Below, piece after piece: positions 1-8,372 of a stretch of 10,723 bases of DNA (its first letter is position 1; each line of letters starts with the position of its first letter). The stretch spans positions 3,414,001 to 3,424,723 of the forward strand of contig NC_045141.1 in the NCBI RefSeq assembly GCF_008831285.2, read 5' to 3'. The position numbers were made by a program, and so were the translations under genes. Below the pieces are notes generated by a model, which did not search any database, was not told the origin of the DNA, and worked only from the letters and a program-made list of their open reading frames with translations. This stretch comes from Nymphaea colorata. Lineage: Eukaryota; Streptophyta; Magnoliopsida; Nymphaeales; Nymphaeaceae.

Positions 1-571
1 ACTTTTGCATACTCTCTCCTCTCTCAACTCAAAACCATAGGTTAAAGGCAAGATTGAAATCCAATTTTGCTTGTTGTGATCTCGTTCAGACTCCAAATTT
101 AATTATGTGAAAAGCCACAAAGAAGTTAATCAAATATTAATAAAGTATTCAAATGGAGATCAACCATGGAGAATGAATGATGTTAGAATATGAAGAGGAG
201 AAAGCATACTTTTAAACCTTATTTTAAGGCCTGATATAAATAAGAAAAATGTTCGTTGCCACATACAGTTACCGATTTTGATTATGTTTGTGCTGGACAA
301 AAAATTACGCAAATTTAAGTGCTTACGTGTGAATTGACATTAATCATTTCATGAAAAAATTATGATACATCTTTGAGATATAATGTACGTTAAGCTGACA
401 TGTGTATCCTGAATCTGGGTTTGATACTGAGACCCATATTTGGGTCCTTATCCAAGAAAAATTCTAGAAGATGGATCCATATATAGTGTTAAAATTTGGA
501 TTATGATTTTATATCCTAGATCTGAAATGGGACGGACAATGGTTATGGATATATAAAAGTGAATCAGATCT
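1..571. other. AT-rich intergenic DNA, no gene seen
   Basis: This stretch has stop codons in all frames apart from a low-complexity ORF that runs in antisense from the neighbouring repeat. The first 60 bases share the 12-mer AGGCAAGATTGA (46-57) with the satellite-like array near 2016, and both lie beside AACTCAAA motifs. The window may therefore open inside a distant relative of that array, though this is only inferred. ACCCA and TGGGT form a small inverted repeat near 431-444. No splice-flanked coding segment, tRNA or transposon end could be supported. Confidence 0.6.
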
Positions 572-677
572 AAGGATTGGATATATGAGATCCAAACATG
601 AAAATAAGGCTTGGATAAATGAGATCCGAACATGAAAATAAGACTTTGATATATGATATGGATCAGAAATATGAAAT
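572..677. repeat. 34-bp tandem repeat, about 3 copies
   Basis: Copies lie at 572-605, 606-639 and 640-677. The first two agree at 31 of 34 positions and share GGAT, ATGAGATCC and AACATGAAAAT. The third is more diverged and has a few extra bases. The repeat creates a repetitive antisense ORF (448-753) whose translation repeats an FMFGSHLSKPYF-like motif. That ORF is a by-product of the repeat and not a gene. The flanks carry further GATC-rich words such as AGATCTGAAA and AGATCTAAGG, so the array may extend outward in degraded form. Confidence 0.85.
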
Positions 678-1476
678 AAAGGTCTAAAAATGGCGTGGAC
701 CTCGATCTGAAACTAGCTCGAGCTAGGCTAGGTCGGTTCAAGCTGTATGGCATAGACTGGACCTCTATTTGGTTTTGTTTTCAAAAAGTGAGTTGAGACC
801 TAGGTCGGGCGTAGGCTTTGCCTAGTTCTGTCTTTGGAAAATTCAGTTTTAATAGGAAACTAGGGTAGGCTAAGCCTGGGCTCACGCCTACTAAATCCAT
901 GAAATTTATATGAAAAGCTAACTTAGGTTCATATGGCTATTAATTTGTTTTTGAAAATGACCAAAATACCCTTGTGTGTTATTTTAATAAGGGGATTGGC
1001 TAGATATGAGGTTCTGTGAAATCAAAAAATCGTAAACCAAGGTATCTGTGACACATACCTTATGTTTAGGCAAAAAAATATGGCTCAAAAAGGAAATGAC
1101 CATTTTTTCTATGTATATATTTTCAAAATTCTGGATGAATTTTCTCAATCTAACTAAACTAGCCTGTGAACAAGCTCCTAAATAGAATTTGATTAAAATC
1201 ATGCTAAAAGGTTTCTCCTAGATTGCTCTAAAAATCAAAAACAAAATTTTACTAAGCCATATGCAACACGTTTATAAAGAAAAATCAACGAAGATCATAA
1301 AAAACTAATTTTTATTAGAATTTGAACTGTTGGAGTTGGAGGTGCTTGAAAAAGTTACTCATTTTGTAAGAACATATTGAAAGTTTGAAGAAAGTCGCCT
1401 TAACTTTGCATAATTGAGCTCGACACGAGTTTACAAGGTGTAACAAGTATGAAGAATGAGCTCTACAGACTTCAGA
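678..1476. other. AT-rich intergenic DNA with GGTAGGC/CTAGG-rich patch
   Basis: No gene is supported. Bases about 700-900 hold a slightly GC-richer patch with scattered AGGCTAGG, TAGGCTTTGCCTAG and TAGGCTAAGCCTGGGCTC words. Several of these are short inverted repeats of each other, as often seen in decayed plant transposons, but no terminal repeats with a matching target duplication could be fixed. An antisense ORF at 984-1202 (72 codons) has no recognisable domain and AT-rich codons. I treat it as chance. Confidence 0.55.
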
Positions 1477-2140
1477 ACTGAACTGAACTTAAACTAAAAG
1501 GAATGAACTCAAACCAAACCAAGGGAATATTGATTTACTGATGACAAATGTAATTGCAACTTGGTTGCAGTCCATTCTATGAAGTTGCCCGCAATATTAG
1601 CTGAAACCCCTAAAAACATTATAAAAAAAAACATTTAGAACTGAATTGAACTCAAATTGGGATGAATAAACTTAAACCAAACTAAATGAAACTTGATATA
1701 TATGTGATATACATGATCATAGCTCTGTTTTGGCTTACTCTTTCAAGTTGAGCACAAATTCAACTCAAATCTATGAAAACATGAGAGAGAAAGTACTCAA
1801 AACTTAATTGAACTCAAACGGGGATGAATGAACTCAAACCAAACTAAAAAAAAAATTGATTTTATATATTATAAACATGATCTTAACTTGGTTTTGTTTT
1901 ATCTCACACTTTTGGGGTGAGCTCAAATTCTGGTCAAACCCCTCAAAACAATAGAGAGAGAGTACTCGAAGCAAAATTGAACTCAAACAAAGATGAATGA
2001 ATTCAAATCGAACTAAGGCAAGATTGATTTATATATGATAAACATGATCTTAACTCGGTTTTAGCTCACTCTTCTAGGCTGAACTCAAATTTGACTCAAA
2101 CCGCTAAAAACAAAAGAGAAAAAGACCCGTAGAATATGCA
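1477..2140. repeat. Degenerate satellite-like tandem array, ~165-bp unit, 4 copies
   Basis: The anchor TTGAACTCAAA, or a close variant, recurs at 1483, 1646, 1808 and 1977, giving spacings of 163, 162 and 169 bases. In each copy it is followed in the same order by GATGAATGAACTCAAACCAAACTAA-like sequence, a TTGATTTATATATGAT block, ACATGATCTTAAC (copies 2-4), a GGTTTTG/CTCACTCTTT block and a CTCAAACCCCTAAAAACA block ending in AGAGAGAAAGTACTC. Copies differ by many substitutions and small indels, so the array is old. It has no coding potential. It may be a minor satellite or the internal repeat of a transposon. Confidence 0.75.
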
Positions 2141-3276
2141 AGTTAGTATATGACTAAGCATAGGTTGGGTGTCACAAAATAAATGAAATAACACTTTCAT
2201 TTCATTAAGGTAAACTTTTTTTACTTGGTTGACCTAAATATCACTGTTTTGAGTTCCAAGAGCTGATTTGACTGCATGGAGCTAGCTTCATACTAGAATA
2301 ACCCCTGTGAGCTGACTCTAGCTACTTTTGGAGTCATGTAAAGTTGAAAAATGGCCTAATTGCTCAAATGTTAGACAATTCTTAGAATTTTGGTGAAAAA
2401 ATCATACTTTCCAAGTCAATATACCAAGATGCATGGGCAAATGGTACTTTTTAGCTTGGACAACCTAGGTGATATAGGTCTAGGTGTACAATGCTAGTGT
2501 AAAAAGTGATTGTTTGGCTAAATGGCCCCTTTGTTCTTGAAATTGGTCTTTAGAAATCAATTTGAAAATCTCATGAAAAGGGTAAAATGGTAATTTAGAC
2601 TTATGAAAAAATTACGAACGTTCTCACAAGGTAAATACAATATCTAAACCATTTGGATGGTACTATCCAAACCAACTAATATTAGTACAGTGATTTGGAA
2701 TCAAAATAGACTGTGAAGCATAACAACTTGCCTAGTTAATATTGTCATGTGATGCTCATGAATTTGGATGTTTCCATTGAAAAAATAACCACCACCTTAG
2801 AGAATTGAGAACTCTTTCAAATAAAAAAGACAAATACAAATATTGTTGCTTGCAGGGATGCATGAAAGCTTGGACAAGATAATGAAGCTAGTTCTAAGTA
2901 CTATAGTCTCCTTTCACTTGCAGATGCCTTAAACTCAAATTATTGCCCTCCACGGACAGATAGATATCAAAGGCTTAAGGTTTGCTAAGGAAAAAAAGAA
3001 ATGATTGGTTTAGAATCATTTATCTTCTAGCCATTGGTCATATTGGACTCCATCTGGGATATCCAGTCTGCATTCTTCTGCTTGTTAATTGTAGTAGTTA
3101 CTGTTGGTAAGGTTGATAAGAAGAGGAAAAGTTCACGAGTGAAGGTCCTTGAACCGTGCTATATTTAACGTCATAATTGTGAAGGAGATCATAGCTTGCA
3201 AATGCATTTTACATGAAAATATTTCATGAAGATATCCAGTAAGCTGGCCAATCCCTTTCTGTTTTTCTTTCTGATG
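2141..3276. other. AT-rich intergenic DNA, no gene seen
   Basis: No ORF above background and no recognisable protein motif was found on either strand. There is a small hairpin at about 2183-2203 (AATGAAA, then TTTCATT) and another at 3212-3228 (CATGAAA and TTTCATG around ATA). Texture and composition are uniform, and no retrotransposon primer-binding site was seen. It could still be part of a decayed retrotransposon, which only homology searching could show. Confidence 0.5.
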
Positions 3277-3402
3277 TTTTACCGATTCATTGTAAATTGT
3301 TTAATCTATTGAATTACTGTTAGCCTGTTTTCCTTTGTCTTTTACTCAGTTTTTGAAAATTATTTAATTTATTGAGTTGGCTTTAGCTTGTTAATTAATA
3401 GA
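3277..3402. repeat. Diverged 63-bp direct duplication
   Basis: Bases 3295-3329 and 3358-3392 align without gaps over 35 positions with 27 matches, sharing TTTAAT, TATTGA and a TTAGC(C/T)TGTT ending. The similarity extends upstream through TTTTAC at 3277 and 3340. This gives two copies of a unit about 63 bases long. Both are T-rich and non-coding. The divergence suggests an old duplication. Confidence 0.55.
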
Positions 3403-4180
3403 TTATCATGAAATGACAAAATGTTAAGTGGTAGATGAAAATGCATGAAATGAATTATATTTTCATATCATTTTTCGTGCATTCGTCCATGCTGTTATAG
3501 TTATAATGTATGTTTATGTAGTTTTTATTCAAAAGAACTTATGTTTTCAAATTTATTATCCAAACCCATCAAATGACAGAAAAAAATATCTAACAGGCCA
3601 TAGGAGAATGAATACAAAAGCTGAGGAAAGGAAAATCAGTGTGAATTATACTTGTGTAAAATGAAAACTTTGCGGGAAAAAAGGAAAGCACAAACTAAAT
3701 GATTGAGCTACACAAATGGAGATGATGGCTCAACAACCTATAAATAAATACTTCTATCATCTGTACAAATAAAGCAATATATTTCTTCAACCTGAGCTTC
3801 AAAAATAAAACTTTTATCAACTAAGGGCTCTCAATATATATATTTCGATGCACAAGAATGCAACAAGCAATGAAATAATAAATTCAAACAAGATAGGAAA
3901 GACACCAATTTTAACATGGAAAACCCTTTCAAAATGAGAGGTAAAAACCAATCAAAATAAGAGGTAAAAACCACGGGTTCGGAGCTACTCAATAACTACT
4001 ATATAATATGAAAACCATTACAAGATGACAATATACAATGCCTATACTTCAAAAGCCCAACAATTACCAAAATAGAAAGACAATAAAACAAATGAAGAGG
4101 AATAAGTGAAATAATATCATCTAATTGAGAGTGATGACATTCTCACAACAAAACCTATCTTGTTATTGCCTTAACCTTTA
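3403..4180. other. AT-rich intergenic DNA with a 23-bp duplication
   Basis: No gene is supported. A 23-base direct duplication sits at 3929-3951 and 3952-3974, sharing GAGGTAAAAACCA and differing at about two positions. The surrounding words (AACATGGAAAACCC, GGTAAAAACCACGGG) resemble phrases I associate with dispersed plant retrotransposon-derived repeats. That association is from general familiarity and was not verified. No polyprotein motifs were found. Confidence 0.5.
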
Positions 4181-4760
4181 CTAAACAACAATAAAATAAT
4201 GGAAAAAAAGCCCAAACAAAAATGGAAGCTTTCCCCTTCTCAATCTCCCACACTCTTTCTCTTTTAACTCTCTAATGACTTCAAATAAGCAAAGAGCAAA
4301 AAACTCTTCTCTCTTTCTCAACAAATAAAAGCTCCCATAAGGAAGAAGACAACAACCCAGCAAGGCAAGATCAAGAATGCGCAAAAAGATCGGACTCTCC
4401 TTTCCTTTTTCTCTTCTGTTGAAAAATTTCACTTTTAATCCATACCATTTCTTCAAAATACTTCTTTTCAGACTCCCGAAAAACGTACGGGTCTCTTTTT
4501 GGCTTAGATTTGGATCCTTCACGTGGAGGGCATCCAACCCAACAGACTCTGGCAGCACTACCGTGTTCTTCGAGCTTACGAGTCCAGCAATGTCTCAGTG
4601 CTTGGTAGCTGGAGCCTCTAGTCCTACTTGGGTTGGTTCAATTTCAGCCTATTTGAATTCGATACTCTTCATATATGATAAAAGCCAGTGCCTCAAATCC
4701 TGCATAGCCTTTGCAAAATTGCACTGTAACGAATTAAGTTTACAAGTGTACCACTTCTAA
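4181..4760. other. Overlapping antisense ORFs, probably non-coding
   Basis: A minus-strand ORF (4181-4558, 125 codons) and a plus-strand ORF (4377-4760, 127 codons) overlap over 180 bases. Neither has a recognisable domain. The minus product is rich in Lys, Arg, Leu and Phe and includes a hydrophobic LALLGCCLLP stretch. The plus product contains Ser/Thr-rich text around WVGSISAY. The sequence is pyrimidine-biased, which reduces stop codons and can produce long chance ORFs on both strands. If either is real, the GC-richer 4490-4640 part is the most gene-like. It may be retrotransposon debris. Confidence 0.45.
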
Positions 4761-4887
4761 CATATCTTTAAGCAAAACACTTAATCAGGACTCCTAGATG
4801 CTAGACTTCTTTTTGGTGCTTCTGACCTCTTTAATCTTCTCTGATTTTTTTGTACTGCCTTCAAAACTAAATAAGAGACCTTATTTA

Positions 4888-5069
4888 CAGGGATGGAGTC
4901 AGAAATTTTTCATTAAGGGGGATTAAAGTTTTTAAATTTTGACGCATGCTGAAATATTATTTTTCAAAATTTTTATATAGGATAAATAAAATTTTCTAAA
5001 ATTTACATGTAAATTTAAAAAGAAAAATTGACCTGGACCCATGTGGGCCCTCCTTCCCTCTGCCCCCTG
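4888..5069. mobile_element. hAT-like MITE, 182 bp, with 8-bp target duplication
   Basis: The element begins CAGGG and ends CCCTG, which fits the hAT terminal consensus YARNG. It is flanked by CTTATTTA on the left (4880-4887) and CTTATTTG on the right (5070-5077), matching 7 of 8 bases. An 8-bp target site duplication is the hallmark of the hAT superfamily. The start, GGATGGAGTCAGAAATTTTT, and the GC-rich end with GCCCTCC and CTGCCCCC resemble a common plant repeat type that opens with a GGCGGAGCCAGGAATTT-like phrase; this is from memory. Inside is a perfect 18-bp palindrome (4999-5016). There is no transposase, so it would need one supplied in trans. Terminal similarity beyond the first five bases is weak. 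Confidence 0.68.
4999..5016. repeat. Perfect 18-bp palindrome inside the MITE
   Basis: AAATTTACATGTAAATTT is its own reverse complement. It lies near the centre of the 4888-5069 element and could extrude as a hairpin or cruciform, consistent with the foldback structure common in MITEs. Confidence 0.9.
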
Positions 5070-5077
5070 CTTATTTG

Positions 5078-5873
5078 TGCCTCTCTTAGAGGTGCAACCT
5101 ATGTAAAGATCCAGCGACTTTAATTCTTTTTAGTTACTGATATATAAATGGGTTTACGGTTCAAAACGGTACTTTGATACCTGTTACCGTCATAACTTTG
5201 ATCTTGACACTAAATTTGAACAATTTTTTTTATTATGAATTGAGAAGCTTGAAACAAGCTCTTTCAATTTTGTTTTCTAGGTGCAAAACCAAAAGGATAT
5301 ATATTGTCTTCTAAGCCGAAAAAGGTGGAACGTCCAAAAAGAGAAAAGTTCATGAAAACATAATGACTCCTCCCAACAATCTCATCGACTAAGCATTTGG
5401 CAATAAACATGGTTGGACCTATAAGTCCAATCTTTTCAAGATATACGCTTAATTTTGGGAGATGGATATTTGTTATTTTATTGGCATAACATGTAAATTG
5501 GCCTTCCTATTTCCATACAGCAAGTTTGCAGTTAAATGCATGGTAAAAGTATTTTTTGTCCTTGACGTATAAAAAACTCTAAGAGAATTGAGGACCTGAA
5601 TAGAAAGCAAGTGAGCGTCTGTTACGTACACCCCAAGTCACCCGACCCATTATTTGGTTCTTAACGTATTCTCATGAAACTGCCCAAATATGTCGTCGAT
5701 ATTGTTACAAGACTCAAACAACGGATAGTTAATCCCAATTCACAAACATTAAAGAGGTAAGGCAGAGTCAAATCTTTTTTCTCAAAGGAAAAAGAGAACC
5801 CAAAAAGAGAACCCAATAATGGATACCCAACTTTAGCCATTCTCATTTCGTTGAACATACCTCCGGTTGAACC
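5078..5873. other. Intergenic DNA, no gene seen
   Basis: No convincing coding region. A 65-codon antisense ORF at 5661-5858 has no recognisable domain and contains a low-complexity FGFSFSFEKK segment from an A/G-rich tract, so I reject it. GGTTCAAAACGGTAC and GTTACCGTC around 5159-5190 form a loose inverted pair. Nothing else is supported. Confidence 0.5.
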
Positions 5874-6243
5874 TAAGTCACACGGGTGCGGGTGCGATAC
5901 GAGTACGGATACGAGGATACGGGTACGAACACGATAATTTTCACAATTCTTGAATACGCAGATACGGTAAATATAATATTATCAAAAATTATAAATTGAA
6001 AAAAAAACATTAAATTAATAGTTCACAATTAATGTCACAAACAAAACATTGTTTATCACAAAACATTGTTTATCAATATCATCATTCTAGTCATTTATCA
6101 GAAAAACAAAAAAAAAAACCCAAGAAGAGCTCAACTTAACTTAAAATCTTTTTTTTTTTTGTTTAGATCGGGTTTAATCCAGACCCGATCCAAAACGTAT
6201 CCATGCTGTATCTGCACCCATATTGACAGGGATACGTGAGCTA
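5874..6243. mobile_element. Probable degenerate MITE with GATACG-rich inverted ends
   Basis: The left arm at 5890-5913 (GGGTGC, GATAC, GGATACG) aligns with the reverse complement of the right arm at 6196-6219, differing by about one single-base shift and a few substitutions. The outermost bases also pair loosely: TAAGTCAC on the left, and TAGCTCAC from the reverse complement of the right end. The left arm has repeated GATACG/GGTACG words (5896-5935). Between the arms lies AT-rich filler including poly-A and poly-T runs and a 17-bp duplication. Size and layout fit a roughly 370-bp non-autonomous DNA transposon. No target site duplication was found, so the boundaries are approximate and the element is probably old. 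Confidence 0.55.
6041..6074. repeat. Perfect 17-bp tandem duplication
   Basis: ACAAAACATTGTTTATC occurs at 6041-6057 and again directly at 6058-6074 without a mismatch. It lies within the AT-rich centre of the probable degenerate MITE. Its perfection, against the diverged ends of the host element, points to a recent slippage event. Confidence 0.95.
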
Positions 6244-7260
6244 AATAGATAAAACACGTTTGAAGAATTGTAGAAAAAACCTCTAGGCATGTTTCTAATA
6301 ATATTCAAAAATTTGAGGCTGTTCCTTTATTATTGATAAGTTCAGTGCATTTTCGAAAACACGTAAAAGGCGAGTCAAAGCCAACGTTTCGCGCAATATC
6401 CACAAAGGCGTTGGTCAATACCGAGGGCGCGCCGCGGAATGGTTTTCAATTCCTGAGTCCACTTTCCCCTTGGAAAGGAGTACTCCGCTTTGGTCCCACC
6501 CACCGTTTTCCTCTTTCCATCTCCACTCTTCTTCGCCCCCAAAACCAAAACCGAAGCACCCACCGATTCCCACCGTCCCTGTACTTTCGTTTAACCCTTT
6601 GATATTTTAACCTTATTCAGACAACGGCCATGTTACACTTGATGGGTCAAGTTTGTTGAAGCCCCCCACCTTTTCCTTGTCATAAATGGTTTGGGACCCA
6701 TCTAAGAAACCGGACAATTGTTACTTACACAAGAACCAGAATTTCATTATAAATGTTTCTTTGGACAGCGGATTCGGGCGGGAGCTGCGGCTTTCACCCC
6801 CTCCCCGGTTCCCATTATAGCGGAACATGTAATTTATATGGATAGAACTTTATTATTTTGTAAAACGAACAAAATAAATCGACTCCATAGAGCTATAAGG
6901 GCTGAATCATACGAAAATATATAATTAGAGAATCATAGTATTCATCCAAAAAAGAGATCCCATCACCATGTCTCCTTTTATTTATTATGCCATTCGATCA
7001 TAGGGATGATTTTCATGACACGAGTCGGAGCAAGTGAAAAGTGATGGCTGTTAACATTCTATAGTAAGATAGGATGTGGTGCGCTTCCGGTAAAATTAAA
7101 AGGACTGTGCCATTATTTACTGATGTATTTACCCTGGAGTTATGACCGTAAAACATAAGTTTTTTTTGGGAAAGAGAACAGAAATATGGAACAGTTTTTC
7201 CAATTACAAAAAAAAGACGAGCCCGTAATCGCAAAATTTCTCTTCGTGCTTATCTTCAAG
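6244..7260. other. Mixed-composition region upstream of the gene, no gene supported
   Basis: Bases 6370-6600 rise sharply in GC and CpG (for example GGGCGCGCCGCGG near 6425) and carry a pyrimidine-rich tract at about 6487-6595 with two copies of CACCCACCG (6497 and 6557). Such CT-rich tracts are common in plant core promoters and 5' leaders, but no coding exon follows. The ORFs here (6333-6602 plus, 6375-6563 minus) overlap on opposite strands and have no domain. Bases 6720-7260 hold short ORFs of 68-73 codons that I could not assign. Their texture made me consider an organelle-derived insertion, but I could not match any plastid or mitochondrial gene. Confidence 0.5.
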
Positions 7261-7271
7261 CGGAATGAACG

Positions 7272-7277
7272 TGGGCC
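7272..7277 (+). promoter_or_regulatory. Site II-type TGGGCC element
   Basis: TGGGCC lies 38 bases upstream of the TATA box of the candidate gene. TGGGCY elements are known in plants as TCP-factor binding sites in promoters of growth and housekeeping genes. Here the match is to a short consensus only and may be chance, but its position just upstream of a good TATA box supports it. Confidence 0.4.
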
Positions 7278-7309
7278 CCCCCCGGTCCCAACGACTGAAT
7301 ACCCCCCGC

Positions 7310-7315
7310 TATAAA
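7310..7315 (+). promoter_or_regulatory. TATA box of the 7407 gene
   Basis: TATAAA, within GCTATAAAGGGG, stands 97 bases before the ATG at 7407. Transcription would be expected to start about 30 bases downstream, near 7340, leaving a short 5' leader of roughly 65 bases. The purine-rich GGGAGGAGAGGGAG segment (7380-7393) lies in that leader. The spacing fits a plant TATA promoter. Confidence 0.6.
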
Positions 7316-7406
7316 GGGGTCCGTCAACACATGACGAAAACGTGAAAGTGCAACTTGACACTGATATCTTGATATTTCGGGAGGAGAGGGAGTCAGAGAG
7401 GAAGTC

Positions 7407-7636
7407 ATGGCGGACATCGCTCTCTTGTATTCGGAGCAGTACAAGAAGATCAAGGGCGCAAAGCAGGACGACAACGCGCTGGCGCTGGCGCTGGCCGCCG
7501 ACGGCGAGTCTGTCCTCGCAGGAATCGCCCGTCGCGCGGGGCGAGCCATCAATCGTGGGATGGAGAAGTTCGCGATCCTGGGTTCCGAGGGAGGGGTCGA
7601 CCCCAAGGGGCTCTTCGCCTTTGCTATCGTGGAAGG
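7407..7636 (+). CDS. First exon of an unrecognised small alanine-rich plant protein
   Basis: This is the only convincing coding segment in the window. I do not recognise the protein and assign no function. The ATG has a good plant context (GTCATGGCG, G at +4, Ala as second residue). Codons are strongly biased to G or C in the third position, unlike all surrounding DNA. The 77 residues begin MADIALLYSEQYKKIKGAKQ. An Ala/Leu-rich helix-forming stretch follows (residues 24-31, ALALALAA), then a basic segment (ARRAGRAINRG, 41-51), and a more hydrophobic end around GLFAFAIVEG (68-77). There is no signal peptide or obvious membrane helix. The exon probably ends at 7636 before GTGTTT, inside a glycine codon. 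Read unspliced, the frame ends at 7652 after 81 residues. A gene fragment or pseudogene remains possible. Confidence 0.62.
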
Positions 7637-7767
7637 GTGTTTTTCTTCTTGATCTAGATCTCCCTGTCTTTTTCGTTTCTTTTCTTTTTCTTGTTGAGGG
7701 CTTTGGGTGCGTGTCATGTATAGACTAATCATGATCATGTCTGTTAAGAAACTTGATTCATGTACAG
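7637..7767 (+). other. Putative intron of the 7407 gene
   Basis: This 131-base segment starts GTGTTT and ends TGTACAG. It is T-rich, as plant introns usually are, and contains a CTAAT branch-point-like motif at 7725-7729, about 39 bases before the acceptor. The donor departs from the GTAAGT consensus, so the splice is plausible but not certain. A competing donor at 7630 (GTGGAA) would instead join exon 1 to the other frame that stays open to 8047. Confidence 0.45.
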
Positions 7768-7810
7768 GAAAATCGAAAGAGGATTATTACGCTACCAGAT
7801 TTCCTTGTGA
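7768..7810 (+). CDS. Putative second, terminal exon of the 7407 gene
   Basis: Joined to the exon ending at 7636, this adds KIERGLLRYQISL and a TGA stop, giving a 90-residue protein. The join completes a glycine codon across the splice. The added residues continue the charged, helix-like style of the first exon, but the segment is too short for codon bias to be judged. If the alternative donor at 7630 is used, a different frame (GKSKEDYYATR...) stays open through this segment to the splice donor at 8048. That reading looks less protein-like because it is rich in Phe and Ser from T-rich DNA. Confidence 0.35.
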
Positions 7811-8372
7811 TTTTTTTCTCTTTTTCTGGGGAATTTTTTCATCAGCGGTGCCTTCCATCTGTCCTAAATTCCTAGAAGGGAAAAAGCAAGAACCGTGGGC
7901 CGGGACTTCATCTGTTCTTCTTTCTTCTTTTTCGGGTGAAAGCATAAAGCAGCGCCTGGTGGGTACTGAGCGAAATATATATTTTTCTTCTTCGTTTTTA
8001 ATCCAAAGACATGAATCTACGAAGACGACAACTCTTGACAGACGCAGGTAAGGAAGCGTCTCTCTCTCTCGCGTAAAGAATGGGGATAAATTTTAGGGTC
8101 GAGCTCATCAATTTGATAGTTCGGACATGGGCTGTGGTGGATGGGCTTCATTCATTAGCCCATCTGTCAGTTTCATGGCGACGTGTTCACGCACGCATAA
8201 AAAGTTACTTATTATAATTCCGCGATCTCCGGCTTGGATACTTCCGGCGGCGTTTACCGCCGAGTTTCAATTGGGTTCCGCCGAAAAACCAGGCGAAATT
8301 CCGATTCGGCGAAAGAGGTGAGCAAATTGTCCGTGACTCTCACCCATACCTCAAAAGAAAACTAAGGCGTGG
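7811..8372 (+). other. Downstream transcribed-looking region with two canonical splice donors
   Basis: A T-rich tract ending TTCATCAG (acceptor-like, 7845), a near-ideal donor CAG|GTAAGG (GT at 8048-8049), and a second good donor GAG|GTGAGC (GT at 8318-8319) lie here. The frame from ATG 8175 (MATCSRTHKK..., also open from 8127) stays open to that second donor and has raised GC and CpG. This could be the 3' part of the upstream gene, untranslated exons, or the first exon of another gene. No acceptor-exon partner with clear coding bias was found downstream. A 6-bp stem (CGGCGG 8245-8250, CCGCCG 8257-8262) and a CT microsatellite (about 8059-8071) also lie here. Confidence 0.35.

Noticed and set aside
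4181-4760. Two overlapping ORFs of 125 and 127 codons on opposite strands
   Set aside because: No recognisable domain, no codon bias, no promoter context, and a pyrimidine-biased sequence that explains long antisense ORFs.
6333-6602. Plus-strand ORF of 89 codons in the CpG-rich region, with an antisense ORF at 6375-6563
   Set aside because: The product repeats a THRFP motif because of the duplicated CACCCACCG DNA word. There is no domain and no splice support.
6718-7234. Organelle-derived insertion (plastid or mitochondrial) suggested by texture of short ORFs
   Set aside because: I compared the translations with the plastid and mitochondrial proteins I know and found no match, so it is left as unassigned.
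7256-7738. Antisense 160-codon ORF across the gene exon
   Set aside because: It is the shadow of the GC-rich exon at 7407-7636. The plus strand has the promoter, start context and codon bias.
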